Part shown: positions 25,109 to 33,496 of the stretch, piece after piece
Layout of the letters: every line of letters starts with the position of its first letter
How positions within the stretch are numbered: position 1 is the stretch's first letter
Assembly (NCBI GenBank): GCA_001800815.1
Contig: MGWC01000041.1
Location: 1-46,335, forward strand
Origin: Euryarchaeota archaeon RBG_19FT_COMBO_56_21
GTDB taxonomy: Archaea; Thermoplasmatota; Thermoplasmata; UBA10834
Length of the DNA: 46,335 nt
Direction: 5' to 3'
Program-made: the position numbers and the translations under genes
Notes under the pieces: generated by a model
Database searches by the model: none
Told to the model about the DNA's origin: nothing
The model's input: the letters and a program-made list of their open reading frames with translations, nothing else

Positions 25109-26880
25109 TACCCGGAGTGAGATGCTTGGCGGCCAGAATCCCGAAACCGCGAATCCTCTCCCCAGCTCCTCCTTGCAAGGCGGAGTCGCTCCCCGTGCTC
25201 AAACTAGATCATCACAACGGATCTTCCACGCCCGGAAGTGCATGTATCGAAACCAAACCATGCTTCGCATCATCTTGGCTTAGAACGGAGACCCAGAACG
25301 GAACCGAGGTAGTAGACAAGTACAGTGTTGATGGTGTTGGAGTGGTCGTGTCGTCCCCATCCGGGAGCAGCTTCAGCCTCTACACCATCTCCCCTCCAGA
25401 GTACCAATTGAATCCACTACACATGCAGGCGCTCGCTCGCGCGATCGAGCGCATCGTCGACGATCCCCCTCCCGAGCTGGAGCTCGGCAACCTCACCACA
25501 CTCAGATCTTTCATCAAGACGAAGGCGAAGGATCATCTTTACGCCTATCTCGACACAGCGCCAGCTGGGGGGATTGGTGGGACGGCACTCGAAGGCAAGG
25601 CCGATGCCCTCGCAGAGATTCTCGCGAAGTACACTGCTGGCTACGGCCTGATCGAGACACTGCTCGAGGACGACAAGGTCCAGGACATCTACATCGACGC
25701 CCCGTCTCATGAGACGCCGGTCCAAGTCGTGCTGCGATCGGACACTGACAAGCGCGTCCGACAGAAGTGTCGGACGAACATGCTGATCGGCCGGAAGGAT
25801 ATGCAAGGCTTCGTCTCTAGGGTGAAGTTGGAGACCGGTCTTCCCTTCTCGGAAGCGCACCCTGTGCTGGAGGCGGACATCAGGCGCCTCAGGGCGAGGA
25901 TCACCCTCGTGGGGCCTCCGTTGAGCGACAAAGGCATTTCCTTGGCCATCAGGAAGCATTCGAACAAGGCGTGGACCCTCCCGGGGCTCGTGAAGAACGA
26001 TTGCCTCTCGCCCCTTCTTGCAGGGTTCTTGTGGTGTTGTGTCCTCGGCCGAAGGTCTGTGCTGATCGCGGGCAGCAGGGGAGCGGGCAAGACCACGCTG
26101 CTCGGATCGATGATGCTCGAATTCCCACTCTCGCAGAGAATCCTGCTCATCGAGGACACCCCCGAAATCCCAGTATCGAGAATGCAGTCTCTCGGGTTCG
26201 ATGTCCAGACTCTGAGGTTCCACGGACAGCACGAGGAACAGTCATCCGCGGAGGACGCCCTCAGAGTCAGCCTGCGAATGGGCGAAAGCGCCATCGTGAT
26301 CGGCGAGGTGAGGGGGACCGAGGCGAAGGTGTTGTACGAGAGCATGCGCGCGGGCAGCGCTGGCTCTTCCGTTCTGGGGACGATTCATGGCAACTCCGCC
26401 GAAGGAGTTCTCGACAGAGCCGTGGAGGACCTGGGGGTCTCAGAGCGGGCGTTCTCGTCAACCGACCTGATAGTTGTGATAGGCCTCATGCGCTCCCCCG
26501 ACGGCGCCCGCTTCGAGAGACGGGTAGTCGAAGTTGCCGAGGTCAGGCCATTAGGACAATCGGTAGAGCTCGTGCCACTGTTCACGACGCGGAGCGGGTG
26601 CTCTTGCGCGATGCCTACGAACGAGTTCTCTGAGAACTGCAAGACGCTCCGAGGATGCGCTGCAGCACTGGGGTCTTCGCCAGAACAGTTGCTGACCATC
26701 GTCAAGGCGAAATCCCATGCGGACCAGGTACTGGCAGAGAGCTCAGATTCGCGCCTGACGAGCGATGAGTTCAGGGTCAGATCCAACGAGATCCTCACGC
26801 ACGGGCTGTTCGATCCCGAAGGACCGGAGAAAGCCCTCAGCGCCTGGAAGGAGTGGGTCAATGACGGAACCATCCAATAG
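25105..26880 (+). CDS. Type II/IV secretion system ATPase (GspE/TadA/VirB11-like)
   Basis: From GTG 25105 (591 residues) the protein has a linker, an N-terminal domain (YTISPPEYQLNPLHMQALARAIE) and the RecA core. Walker A is AGSRGAGKTTLLGSMM near residue 322-337. The Asp-box region is ILLIEDTPEIPV, and Walker B/His-box is GEVRGTEAKVLYESMRAGS and GTIHGNSAEGVLDR. It would power assembly of a type IV pilus-like filament. A longer reading from ATG 25057 covers the end of the Cys-rich gene and is less likely. A 20-base overlap with the next gene indicates one transcript. Confidence 0.92.
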   Translation: MIPGVRCLAARIPKPRILSPAPPCKAESLPVLKLDHHNGSSTPGSACIETKPCFASSWLRTETQNGTEVVDKYSVDGVGVVVSSPSGSSFSLYTISPPEYQLNPLHMQALARAIERIVDDPPPELELGNLTTLRSFIKTKAKDHLYAYLDTAPAGGIGGTALEGKADALAEILAKYTAGYGLIETLLEDDKVQDIYIDAPSHETPVQVVLRSDTDKRVRQKCRTNMLIGRKDMQGFVSRVKLETGLPFSEAHPVLEADIRRLRARITLVGPPLSDKGISLAIRKHSNKAWTLPGLVKNDCLSPLLAGFLWCCVLGRRSVLIAGSRGAGKTTLLGSMMLEFPLSQRILLIEDTPEIPVSRMQSLGFDVQTLRFHGQHEEQSSAEDALRVSLRMGESAIVIGEVRGTEAKVLYESMRAGSAGSSVLGTIHGNSAEGVLDRAVEDLGVSERAFSSTDLIVVIGLMRSPDGARFERRVVEVAEVRPLGQSVELVPLFTTRSGCSCAMPTNEFSENCKTLRGCAAALGSSPEQLLTIVKAKSHADQVLAESSDSRLTSDEFRVRSNEILTHGLFDPEGPEKALSAWKEWVNDGTIQ

Positions 26881-28657
26881 GGCGCGCGCGACGCATAGGT
26901 ACGTGCGCACATGCTATGCACTAGCGCGCGCATGGGCGCGATTGCGAGTGACACATGGGGCAAAGAACAGCCCGAAGGACGCCCCGGAGCTGTCGAGCGC
27001 ACTCAAACTTGCAGGCTTGCCGGCCGATTCAGAAACCGTCCTGAACGCTTCTAGGATGGCCACCTTCCTTGTGTGCATTGTGTTTGTGAGCGCGTCGGCT
27101 GTTTGCGTGTTTGTTGTCGGCCTAGAGGAGTCGCTACTGCTAGTCCTGATGACAATCTTGATCCCGTTGCTGATAGGCGAGTTGATCAAAGGCTACCCAA
27201 GGGTGCTCTCCCGAAGACTCGCATCCGAGGTGGTCAAGGACTCCACAGGCGCCATAAGTCTGATGGTCATGAGCCTCAGAAGAGAGGCTTCCCTGTCCAG
27301 GGCCATTGCTTTCTCGTATGGTAGAAAGGATAGCTTCTCGGCAGAGCTCAAGACCTGTACCTGGGGGGTGATCATGGGGCGATTCGCGAGCTTCGAGGAT
27401 GCCCTGCAGAATCTCGGTGAACGCTGGTCTGGGTCTTGCGGCGAGCTCAAGACGGCCATGAACGCGCTGATTACTGCTTCCTGCGAGGCGACAGAGGACG
27501 GCCGGAGAAGAGCTCTCGACAGGGCGAACAACGCCTCCGTTCTTGGCGTGAAGCGAAGGATCGAGGAATACGCCCTGTCCCTGTCGACCCCGAGCATGGT
27601 GATGTTTGGGCTCGCCATCCTGTTGCCTCTGATGGTAGGCTCCTTCCTCCCGATGCTATCGTGGGATGTCTGGGGGGCTTCTTCAGGCGCATTGGGGCCG
27701 AACATTGGCTCCAGTCCGATCGGCCTGCTGCAGGTTGTGTTCATCATGAACGTGTTGTTTCCCGCCATCGGGCTGCTAGTCGCGATGGCATCCATCACGA
27801 GGCATCCCTTGGAATCGAGGAACGCGCCGCCTGCTGACGCGCCCAAGGCAAAATGGATGCTAGCCATCACGCCTGTCTGCACCACTGGTATTCTTGTCTC
27901 TATCGCTGTCCTTTGGCTTGAGGGCATCCGCGAAGCTGCTGCAGTCCTTATCAGCTCGACTATCCCCATCTCGGGCTTGCTTCTGTACCTCGGAATGAGA
28001 GGGGCTAATTCAGCGCGTGGTGATCGAGAAGCTTCTGAGGAAGCGCTCTTCCGGACCGGCGCACGCATGGTTGAAGGAGTCAACTTCGAGTCGGCACTCT
28101 GCGAAGCGTGCAAGGAACAGGAAGGTGCGCTCAAGTCCTACATCGAGTGTACCCTCCTGGGCAGTGCTAATGACACACCCGACTCGAGAAGCAATGCGAA
28201 GGCTCATCGAGGGGCGGACGCACAAGCACTCGAAGCCTTCAATGTCGTGAAGGAAGCCGCCTCGAAGGACGAGCGCGCCGCGGGACTACTGGCGATGGAC
28301 CTGGCCACTTACATACGGGAGCTGCGAGAGACCGAGCGGAGCCTGCGTAGCAGGCTCAAGCCCACGATCGCGATGATGAAGATCACGAGCTTCGTGTTGG
28401 CGCCAGTGGTCCTAGGAGTCACATTCGCGATGTACATGACCCTGGGGGCGATTGCGGGTAGCGGCCCTGGGTCGCTGAGCCCCGGCATGTTCTTCCTCGT
28501 TCTAGGGGCATTCCTCGCGGAGTCTAATGCTGTCGTTCAGTACTTCATATGGGGGATCGAAGGCACAGATTCTAGAGCGCTCCTCGCCGTATCTCTCGGG
28601 TCTTGCGTCCTAGTTTCTGAGCTACTGTATGTTGCAACCGCGCTGATAGCTGGCTAG
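26861..28657 (+). CDS. Double T2SSF/TadC-like membrane platform protein
   Basis: From ATG 26861 (598 residues) the protein appears to contain two T2SSF-type modules. The first has a hydrophobic pair near 65-105 and helices near 240-320. The second has hydrophobic blocks around 355-420 and 530-598. Each module carries an intracellular helical region (STGAISLMVMSLRREASLSRAIAF; SEEALFRTGARMVEGVNFESAL). This is the membrane platform partner of the ATPase. GGAG before ATG 26861 supports the start, which lies inside the ATPase 3' end. A longer frame (from 26765) is rejected. Confidence 0.85.
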   Translation: MTEPSNRARATHRYVRTCYALARAWARLRVTHGAKNSPKDAPELSSALKLAGLPADSETVLNASRMATFLVCIVFVSASAVCVFVVGLEESLLLVLMTILIPLLIGELIKGYPRVLSRRLASEVVKDSTGAISLMVMSLRREASLSRAIAFSYGRKDSFSAELKTCTWGVIMGRFASFEDALQNLGERWSGSCGELKTAMNALITASCEATEDGRRRALDRANNASVLGVKRRIEEYALSLSTPSMVMFGLAILLPLMVGSFLPMLSWDVWGASSGALGPNIGSSPIGLLQVVFIMNVLFPAIGLLVAMASITRHPLESRNAPPADAPKAKWMLAITPVCTTGILVSIAVLWLEGIREAAAVLISSTIPISGLLLYLGMRGANSARGDREASEEALFRTGARMVEGVNFESALCEACKEQEGALKSYIECTLLGSANDTPDSRSNAKAHRGADAQALEAFNVVKEAASKDERAAGLLAMDLATYIRELRETERSLRSRLKPTIAMMKITSFVLAPVVLGVTFAMYMTLGAIAGSGPGSLSPGMFFLVLGAFLAESNAVVQYFIWGIEGTDSRALLAVSLGSCVLVSELLYVATALIAG

Positions 28658-28676
28658 ACCAGTATTCGCATCAGAA

Positions 28677-29240
28677 TCATTTCTTCGGCCTGGAAGCGGC
28701 CATCTTCTCCATGTTCCTCTCGAGGAGGGCTAGCTCTTTTTGGTCGAAGGCTCTTGGGTCCACTGGTATTATCATGATCGCCTGGCTCTGAGATATGTGG
28801 TCGTTAACCTGGTCGATAGTCCGGAGCACTTTGTTGAAGTCGTTGTTCGACACGAGGTACTCGATACCGTCCAGAAGGATGATCCCGCCGGGATTGTCCT
28901 CCACGAACTGCACGAGCGTGTGGGTCAGTATGCCCAGGTTGGTCGGCGAGATGACATCCTGGCCAGCCCGCGTTGCGAGCCAGTATATCGAGGTTGTCTC
29001 GAGCCCGTACTTCTGCCTTATCAGGTCCGAGTGTTGTCTGCTGACGGCCAATCCGATAGATTTCTTGCCACCAGTGTCGACGGTAGACACGATGTTCACG
29101 AATGCGTCGAAGCTGATGTCCGGTGGGGACTCCTCGATGACGTACGAGTGTCCAGGAGCGATGTTGTATTTCCTAGTGATGCCGAGGCCCTTCTCCCCGT
29201 CAGCCTTGGGAGCTCTCGCCTTCCTGGAGAACAATCCCAT
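28677..29240 (-). CDS. DUF835 domain protein
   Basis: This 187-residue protein has a short basic lead (MGLFSRKARAPKADGEKG) and then a single DUF835 domain: HSYVIEESPPDISFDAFVNI, KSIGLAVSRQHSDLIRQKYG, STTSIYW-type strand, and GGIILLDGIEYLVSNNDFNKVL. The family is archaeal and often linked with signalling modules, but its biochemistry is unknown. Its ATG directly follows the receiver gene's stop with no gap, so the two are cotranscribed. It converges with the pilus platform gene across 19 bases. Confidence 0.88.
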   Translation of the reverse strand: MGLFSRKARAPKADGEKGLGITRKYNIAPGHSYVIEESPPDISFDAFVNIVSTVDTGGKKSIGLAVSRQHSDLIRQKYGLETTSIYWLATRAGQDVISPTNLGILTHTLVQFVEDNPGGIILLDGIEYLVSNNDFNKVLRTIDQVNDHISQSQAIMIIPVDPRAFDQKELALLERNMEKMAASRPKK

Positions 29241-29597
29241 CTAATCACTCCACATTGTCAATACCGCGTTGAGCGCGATTTCGTTGGTGGGCTTCAGGAG
29301 GAAGTCCTTCGCCCCCGCCTCAAGCGCCTCTCGGATCATCTTCTTGTTGATTATGGAGCTCATCGCAATGATCTTTGTCGCATGGTTCACTGAGAGCATC
29401 GACTTCGTGAGCTCCACGCCTGACTTGCCGGGCAGGATCATGTCCACGAACGATATGTCGGGCTTCTCCTTCCTGAAAACCTGCATTCCCTCGTCGTAGT
29501 CCTTCGCCTCAGTGATGTCGTGGAAACCGACGCGCACGAGCAGTTCGATCATCACCTTGCGGAAGGCCTCAGAATCGTCGACCACCAGAATCTTCAT
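29241..29597 (-). CDS. CheY-like single-domain response regulator
   Basis: This 118-residue receiver has the acidic pair DD (MKILVVDDSE) and the phosphoacceptor Asp in ISFVDMILPGKSG. The Ser of AMSSI stands in the T/S position, and Lys is in DFLLKPTNE. No output domain is present, so it acts on a partner, possibly the DUF835 protein encoded immediately after it. The TATA-like ACTATTTATG (plus strand 29632-29641) is about 35-44 bases from the ATG at 29597. No histidine kinase gene is in the window. Confidence 0.95.
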   Translation of the reverse strand: MKILVVDDSEAFRKVMIELLVRVGFHDITEAKDYDEGMQVFRKEKPDISFVDMILPGKSGVELTKSMLSVNHATKIIAMSSIINKKMIREALEAGAKDFLLKPTNEIALNAVLTMWSD

Positions 29598-29932
29598 CGT
29601 CTCACCAATAGCCTCTGTAAATCCACGTAAAACTATTTATGTTGTCGTTGAGGGGTGAGATGGGCAGGCAATTTGATTCCTGGCGCAAGGCCCTTCCTCC
29701 AATTCCTTTCGGAGCACGGCACCTATTCAGGTTGCGTGCATGCATGGAAGGGACTTATATGCTACCCATCTCGGGTCAATATTGTCCGCCAGTCGTGATA
29801 AACTTTGTCCTTTCGCAACACGTGCGTTCGGCCCTGCCATCGCGGGCAATAGGGCCAAACAATTATATACTGGCATGAGGATTATTCGAAAACGCCTTTT
29901 AGCTAATCAGTTTTCAGTGACGGTGTTCATTA
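29598..29932. other. Intergenic region with two promoters and a strong hairpin
   Basis: These 335 bases hold no supported gene. A minus-oriented TATA (29632-29641) serves the receiver. A plus-oriented TATA-like CTTATATG (29754-29761) has no gene for about 170 bases. A hairpin follows at 29830-29856: GGCCC pairs with GGGCC and TGCC with GGCA around ATCGCG. Then TATA AATTATATA (29861-29869) serves psmB, predicting initiation near 29893 and a leader of about 40 bases. The unexplained upstream box plus hairpin could define a short RNA of about 70 bases. Confidence 0.4.
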
Positions 29933-30571
29933 ATGACGAACATTGAGGATGTCAAGAAGGGGACGACGACCATAGGCCTGGTCTGCAAGGAAGGGGTCGT
30001 GATGGCGACAGAGATGCGAGCCACGATGGGCACTCTGATTGCACACAAGACAACTCAGAAGCTTTTCAAGATCGATGACAACCTAGGACTCACGGTCGCT
30101 GGCGTTGTGGGAGACGCGCAGACACTTGCACGATACATAACCGCCGAAGTTGAGCTTTACAAGCTCAAGCGCGGGCAATCCATGACAGTCAAGTCGGCCG
30201 CAACACTCACATCGAACATCCTCGCGGGAAGCAGGTTCTATCCCTACTGGGTGGGCCTGATACTGGGAGGAATCGACAGAGAAGGAAACCATGTCTATGC
30301 TCTGGACATGGTTGGTGGAGCCATTCCGGACGACTATGTGACGACCGGATCGGGCTCGCCGTACGTGTACGGCGTTCTCGAGGACCACTACGAGAAGGGA
30401 TTGAGCGTCAGCGACGGAATGGATCTCGCCATAAGGGCGCTCCACGCGGCAATGAAGCGCGATGCGGCTTCTGGCGATGGCTACTCTGTGGCGGCCATCA
30501 CGAAGGAGGGATTCCTCCCGCTTGACGAGAAGGAGATCCAGAAACGATTGTCAAAACTGAAGCTGACCTGA
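29933..30571 (+). CDS. psmB: 20S proteasome beta subunit
   Basis: This 212-residue protein has a short propeptide ending MTNIEDVKKG, then TTTIGLVCKEGVVMATE, so the catalytic Thr is exposed after Gly9. Conserved Asp/Lys positions (ATEMRATMG...AHKTTQKLFKI) and the GSGSPYVYG turn and DGYSVAAIT region are present. It forms the proteolytic rings with an alpha subunit not present here. It has its own promoter (29861-29869) and lies upstream of aCPSF1. Confidence 0.97.
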   Translation: MTNIEDVKKGTTTIGLVCKEGVVMATEMRATMGTLIAHKTTQKLFKIDDNLGLTVAGVVGDAQTLARYITAEVELYKLKRGQSMTVKSAATLTSNILAGSRFYPYWVGLILGGIDREGNHVYALDMVGGAIPDDYVTTGSGSPYVYGVLEDHYEKGLSVSDGMDLAIRALHAAMKRDAASGDGYSVAAITKEGFLPLDEKEIQKRLSKLKLT

Positions 30572-30635
30572 TTCCTGAGCATTAGACAAAGGCGTTTCTG
30601 CCGACAACAACTTTAGACATAGCTGAGTGAGCTAG

Positions 30636-32549
30636 ATGGGCGTAGAGAAGATTCTAGAAGATGCTAGAGAGGCCGTTCGGAAGACGATACCGACCAACAT
30701 CGAGATAACAGACATAGACTTCGAGGGGCCGGTCATCGTCATCTACACGAAGAACCTCGAGGAGTTCGCGCACAACAACGACTTAGTGCGCCAGTTGGCG
30801 CAGAGCCTCAGGCGCAGGGTGGCCATACGGCCCGATCCGACAATGCTTGCAAACACCGAGAACGCCGAGGAACAGATTCGCAAGATCATCCCCGAAGAGG
30901 CGAAGATCACCAACATCTACTTCGACGACGACAGCGGAGAAGTGACAATAGAGGCCATCTCGCCAGGGCTCGTGATAGGCAAGCACGGAGCGGTCTTGAA
31001 TGAGATAAAGAAGGAGATTGGCTGGGCACCCAAGGTAGTCCGCGCCCCTCCGATACCGTCCAAGACGGTCAGCGAGATCAGGAACTACCTCCGCAAGATG
31101 CAGGATGAGCGAAAGGAATTCCTTCGGAAGGTCGGCAGAAAACTGATGCGCCAGAGGCTGAACGAAGAGACGTGGCTCAGGGTGACTTCCTTGGGTGGCT
31201 ACCGGGAGGTCGGCAGGAGCGCTTCGCTGTTGTCGACCAGAGAGAGCAAAGTGCTCATCGACTGCGGAGTTGCGGTCAGCGCTGACAACGGCGGCTCGAC
31301 CCCATATCTGCATGCTCCCGAGCTCCAGCCCTTGGAATCGTTGGACGCAGTAGTGGTCACGCATGCGCACCTCGACCACTCAGGACTTGTCCCGGCACTA
31401 TTCAAGTTCGGATATGAAGGTCCTATCTACTGCACGACGCCGACTAGGGATCTGATGTCGCTGCTGCAGCTGGACTTCATCAAGGTGGCCGTAGGAGAGG
31501 CGAAAAAGCCGCCGTACGAGTCTTCCCATATCAGGGAAGCCGTTCTTCATTGCATTCCGCTCAAGTACGGGGAGACCACAGACATATCACCCGATGTCAG
31601 ACTCACATTCCAGAATGCTGGACACATCCTGGGGTCGTCTATCGCTCATTTCCATGTGGGAGACGGCCTGTACAACATAGCTTTCACGGGGGACATCAAG
31701 TTCGAGAAATCCTGGCTGTTCAACCCATGTGTGAACAAGTTCCCAAGACTGGAAACCCTTGTCATCGAATCCACATATGGTGGATATCACGACATGCAGC
31801 CGAGCAGGCAGGATGCTGGCAATCAGCTAAAGGAGATTGTCAAGACGACAGTGAACCGAGGGGGCAAACTACTCGTACCAGTATTCGCAGTGGGGAGGTC
31901 TCAGGAAGTCATGCTGGTTCTAGAGGACCTCATGAGGAATCACCAGGTCCAGAAGGTGCCAGTGTACCTCGACGGCATGATTTGGGAGGCGACCGCGATA
32001 CACACCGCCTATCCCGAATACCTCAACAGCCAGCTGCGCACTCAGATCTTCCAGATGGGTGAGAATCCGTTCCTGTCGGAGATCTTCAAGAGGGTCGATT
32101 CCTCGGAGATGAGGGAGACCATCTGCCATGACCCCGAACCATGCGTGGTGCTCGCCACGAGCGGAATGATGAACGGAGGCCCGGTCATGGAATACTTCAA
32201 GGCATGGTGCGACAACGAACAGAACACGATAGCATTCGTCGGGTACCAGGCGGAGGGCACCATGGGAAGGAAGATCCAGAAAGGCTGGACCGACATCAAC
32301 CTGAACGAGCGCGGGAAACCCATCCAACTCCATGTCAAGATGGACATAGAGACCGTCGACGGGTTCTCAGGTCACTCTGATCGCAGACAGCTTGTCAACT
32401 ATGTCAGCACGCTCGAACCGAGGCCAGAGCGGATAATCATTTGTCACGGGGAGGATTTCAAGTGCTCCGATCTAGCGAGCACATTGTACAAGAAATTCGG
32501 GATTGAGACTCGGGCCCCGCTGAACCTCGAGACGATCAGGTTGAAGTGA
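30636..32549 (+). CDS. Archaeal beta-CASP ribonuclease with KH domains (aCPSF1)
   Basis: This 637-residue protein has N-terminal KH-type repeats (about 1-150), with GLVIGKHGAVLNEIKKEIG as the GXXG loop. A metallo-beta-lactamase core follows (VVTHAHLDHSGLVPALF, HILGSSIAHF, FTGDIKF). The beta-CASP segment (about 390-560) ends with FSGHSDRRQLVNYV. aCPSF1 cuts RNA at U-rich 3' ends and terminates transcription in archaea. It converges with Taw1 and overlaps it by 14 bases. Length matches the family. Confidence 0.96.
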   Translation: MGVEKILEDAREAVRKTIPTNIEITDIDFEGPVIVIYTKNLEEFAHNNDLVRQLAQSLRRRVAIRPDPTMLANTENAEEQIRKIIPEEAKITNIYFDDDSGEVTIEAISPGLVIGKHGAVLNEIKKEIGWAPKVVRAPPIPSKTVSEIRNYLRKMQDERKEFLRKVGRKLMRQRLNEETWLRVTSLGGYREVGRSASLLSTRESKVLIDCGVAVSADNGGSTPYLHAPELQPLESLDAVVVTHAHLDHSGLVPALFKFGYEGPIYCTTPTRDLMSLLQLDFIKVAVGEAKKPPYESSHIREAVLHCIPLKYGETTDISPDVRLTFQNAGHILGSSIAHFHVGDGLYNIAFTGDIKFEKSWLFNPCVNKFPRLETLVIESTYGGYHDMQPSRQDAGNQLKEIVKTTVNRGGKLLVPVFAVGRSQEVMLVLEDLMRNHQVQKVPVYLDGMIWEATAIHTAYPEYLNSQLRTQIFQMGENPFLSEIFKRVDSSEMRETICHDPEPCVVLATSGMMNGGPVMEYFKAWCDNEQNTIAFVGYQAEGTMGRKIQKGWTDINLNERGKPIQLHVKMDIETVDGFSGHSDRRQLVNYVSTLEPRPERIIICHGEDFKCSDLASTLYKKFGIETRAPLNLETIRLK

Positions 32550-33483
32550 TTTCTCGGGCTCTGACGCCTAGTCGGGAGCCTTTCCTGCCGATCAGGACTA
32601 CTCTACTGTCTTCTCGCTCCTTTATGATCTCCAGGGAAAGCTCCTCTGCCAACCTAGACGAGAACTCCCTCACGCATGCATGGGAGGGCATGTTGCTGGC
32701 GTTCATTCGCGTTCTTGAATCACCTACGAATACATATCCTTTAGGCTCGATAAGAAACGGTTTCGCCATCTCATCCAGGCGTGCGTACTCCTTCTCCCAA
32801 CCCAGGTTCCATCCATCGACAAGAGTGTGCCTGATCACTGTCCTGGTGGATAGAGATGGAAGCAGCTCAAGCGTCTCCATGAGGTTCTCCCAGGCGCGGG
32901 TCGTCTGCGGCACGCAGAGCCGGTCGAAGAGGTCCTTGTTTGGAGCTGCCACCGTGACGTACAATTGTGTCGGCATGGAGGAGAGTTCCGCCAAGACCTT
33001 CGGAACTGAGCCGTTTGTGACGAGGAAGGTGGTCATCCCTTTCCTCTTGCATAGCTCGATGAACTCGCCCAACATGGGGTATAACGTGGGTTCACCAGAG
33101 AGCGATATGGCCACCTGATTCGGGATCCGGGCCTCATCCCATAGCCTCGAAGCGCACCGCGGATCCCCCTTGAAACCGGATACCAGGAGCGCCTGCTCTT
33201 TCATGCACTCCTCCAGCAACTGCTCCGGTTCCGGGTACCCGGATTTCTCGAAGCCAGTCATCCCGTGGTATCTCCAGCAGAACAGACACCTGAAGTTGCA
33301 TATGTTCACGGACGGAGTCATCTGCATGCATCTGTGGGACTCGATCCCGTAGAACTCCTCTTTGTAGCATGGGCGCCCGTATATCAGTTTCTGGCGCATC
33401 CAGTGGCACAACTTGACCGCTCCGGTGTTGCCCACTATACGGTACTGTTGCCACTCCAAATGCGCCCTTGTCCTACTGTCCAA
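32536..33483 (-). CDS. taw1: tRNA 4-demethylwyosine synthase (Taw1/TYW1), radical SAM
   Basis: This 315-residue protein has the radical SAM triplet CNFRCLFCWRYH (near residue 62) and an additional Cys cluster near the N-terminus. SLSGEPTLYPMLGEFIEL and VTNGSVPKVLAEL follow, typical of TYW1. It joins pyruvate carbons to N1-methylguanosine at position 37 of tRNA-Phe to make the tricyclic wyosine core. It lies 13 bases downstream of rfcL and may share its transcript. Confidence 0.94.
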   Translation of the reverse strand: MDSRTRAHLEWQQYRIVGNTGAVKLCHWMRQKLIYGRPCYKEEFYGIESHRCMQMTPSVNICNFRCLFCWRYHGMTGFEKSGYPEPEQLLEECMKEQALLVSGFKGDPRCASRLWDEARIPNQVAISLSGEPTLYPMLGEFIELCKRKGMTTFLVTNGSVPKVLAELSSMPTQLYVTVAAPNKDLFDRLCVPQTTRAWENLMETLELLPSLSTRTVIRHTLVDGWNLGWEKEYARLDEMAKPFLIEPKGYVFVGDSRTRMNASNMPSHACVREFSSRLAEELSLEIIKEREDSRVVLIGRKGSRLGVRAREITST

Positions 33484-33496
33484 GATGCCTCACACC

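Noticed and set aside
25417..26232. Long minus-strand frame opposite the secretion ATPase
   Set aside because: It lies entirely over the Walker A/B-bearing ATPase and has no family features.
27193..28134. Long minus-strand frame opposite the platform protein (313 residues)
   Set aside because: It covers a gene with good transmembrane structure and shows only low-complexity Ser/Arg/Pro sequence.
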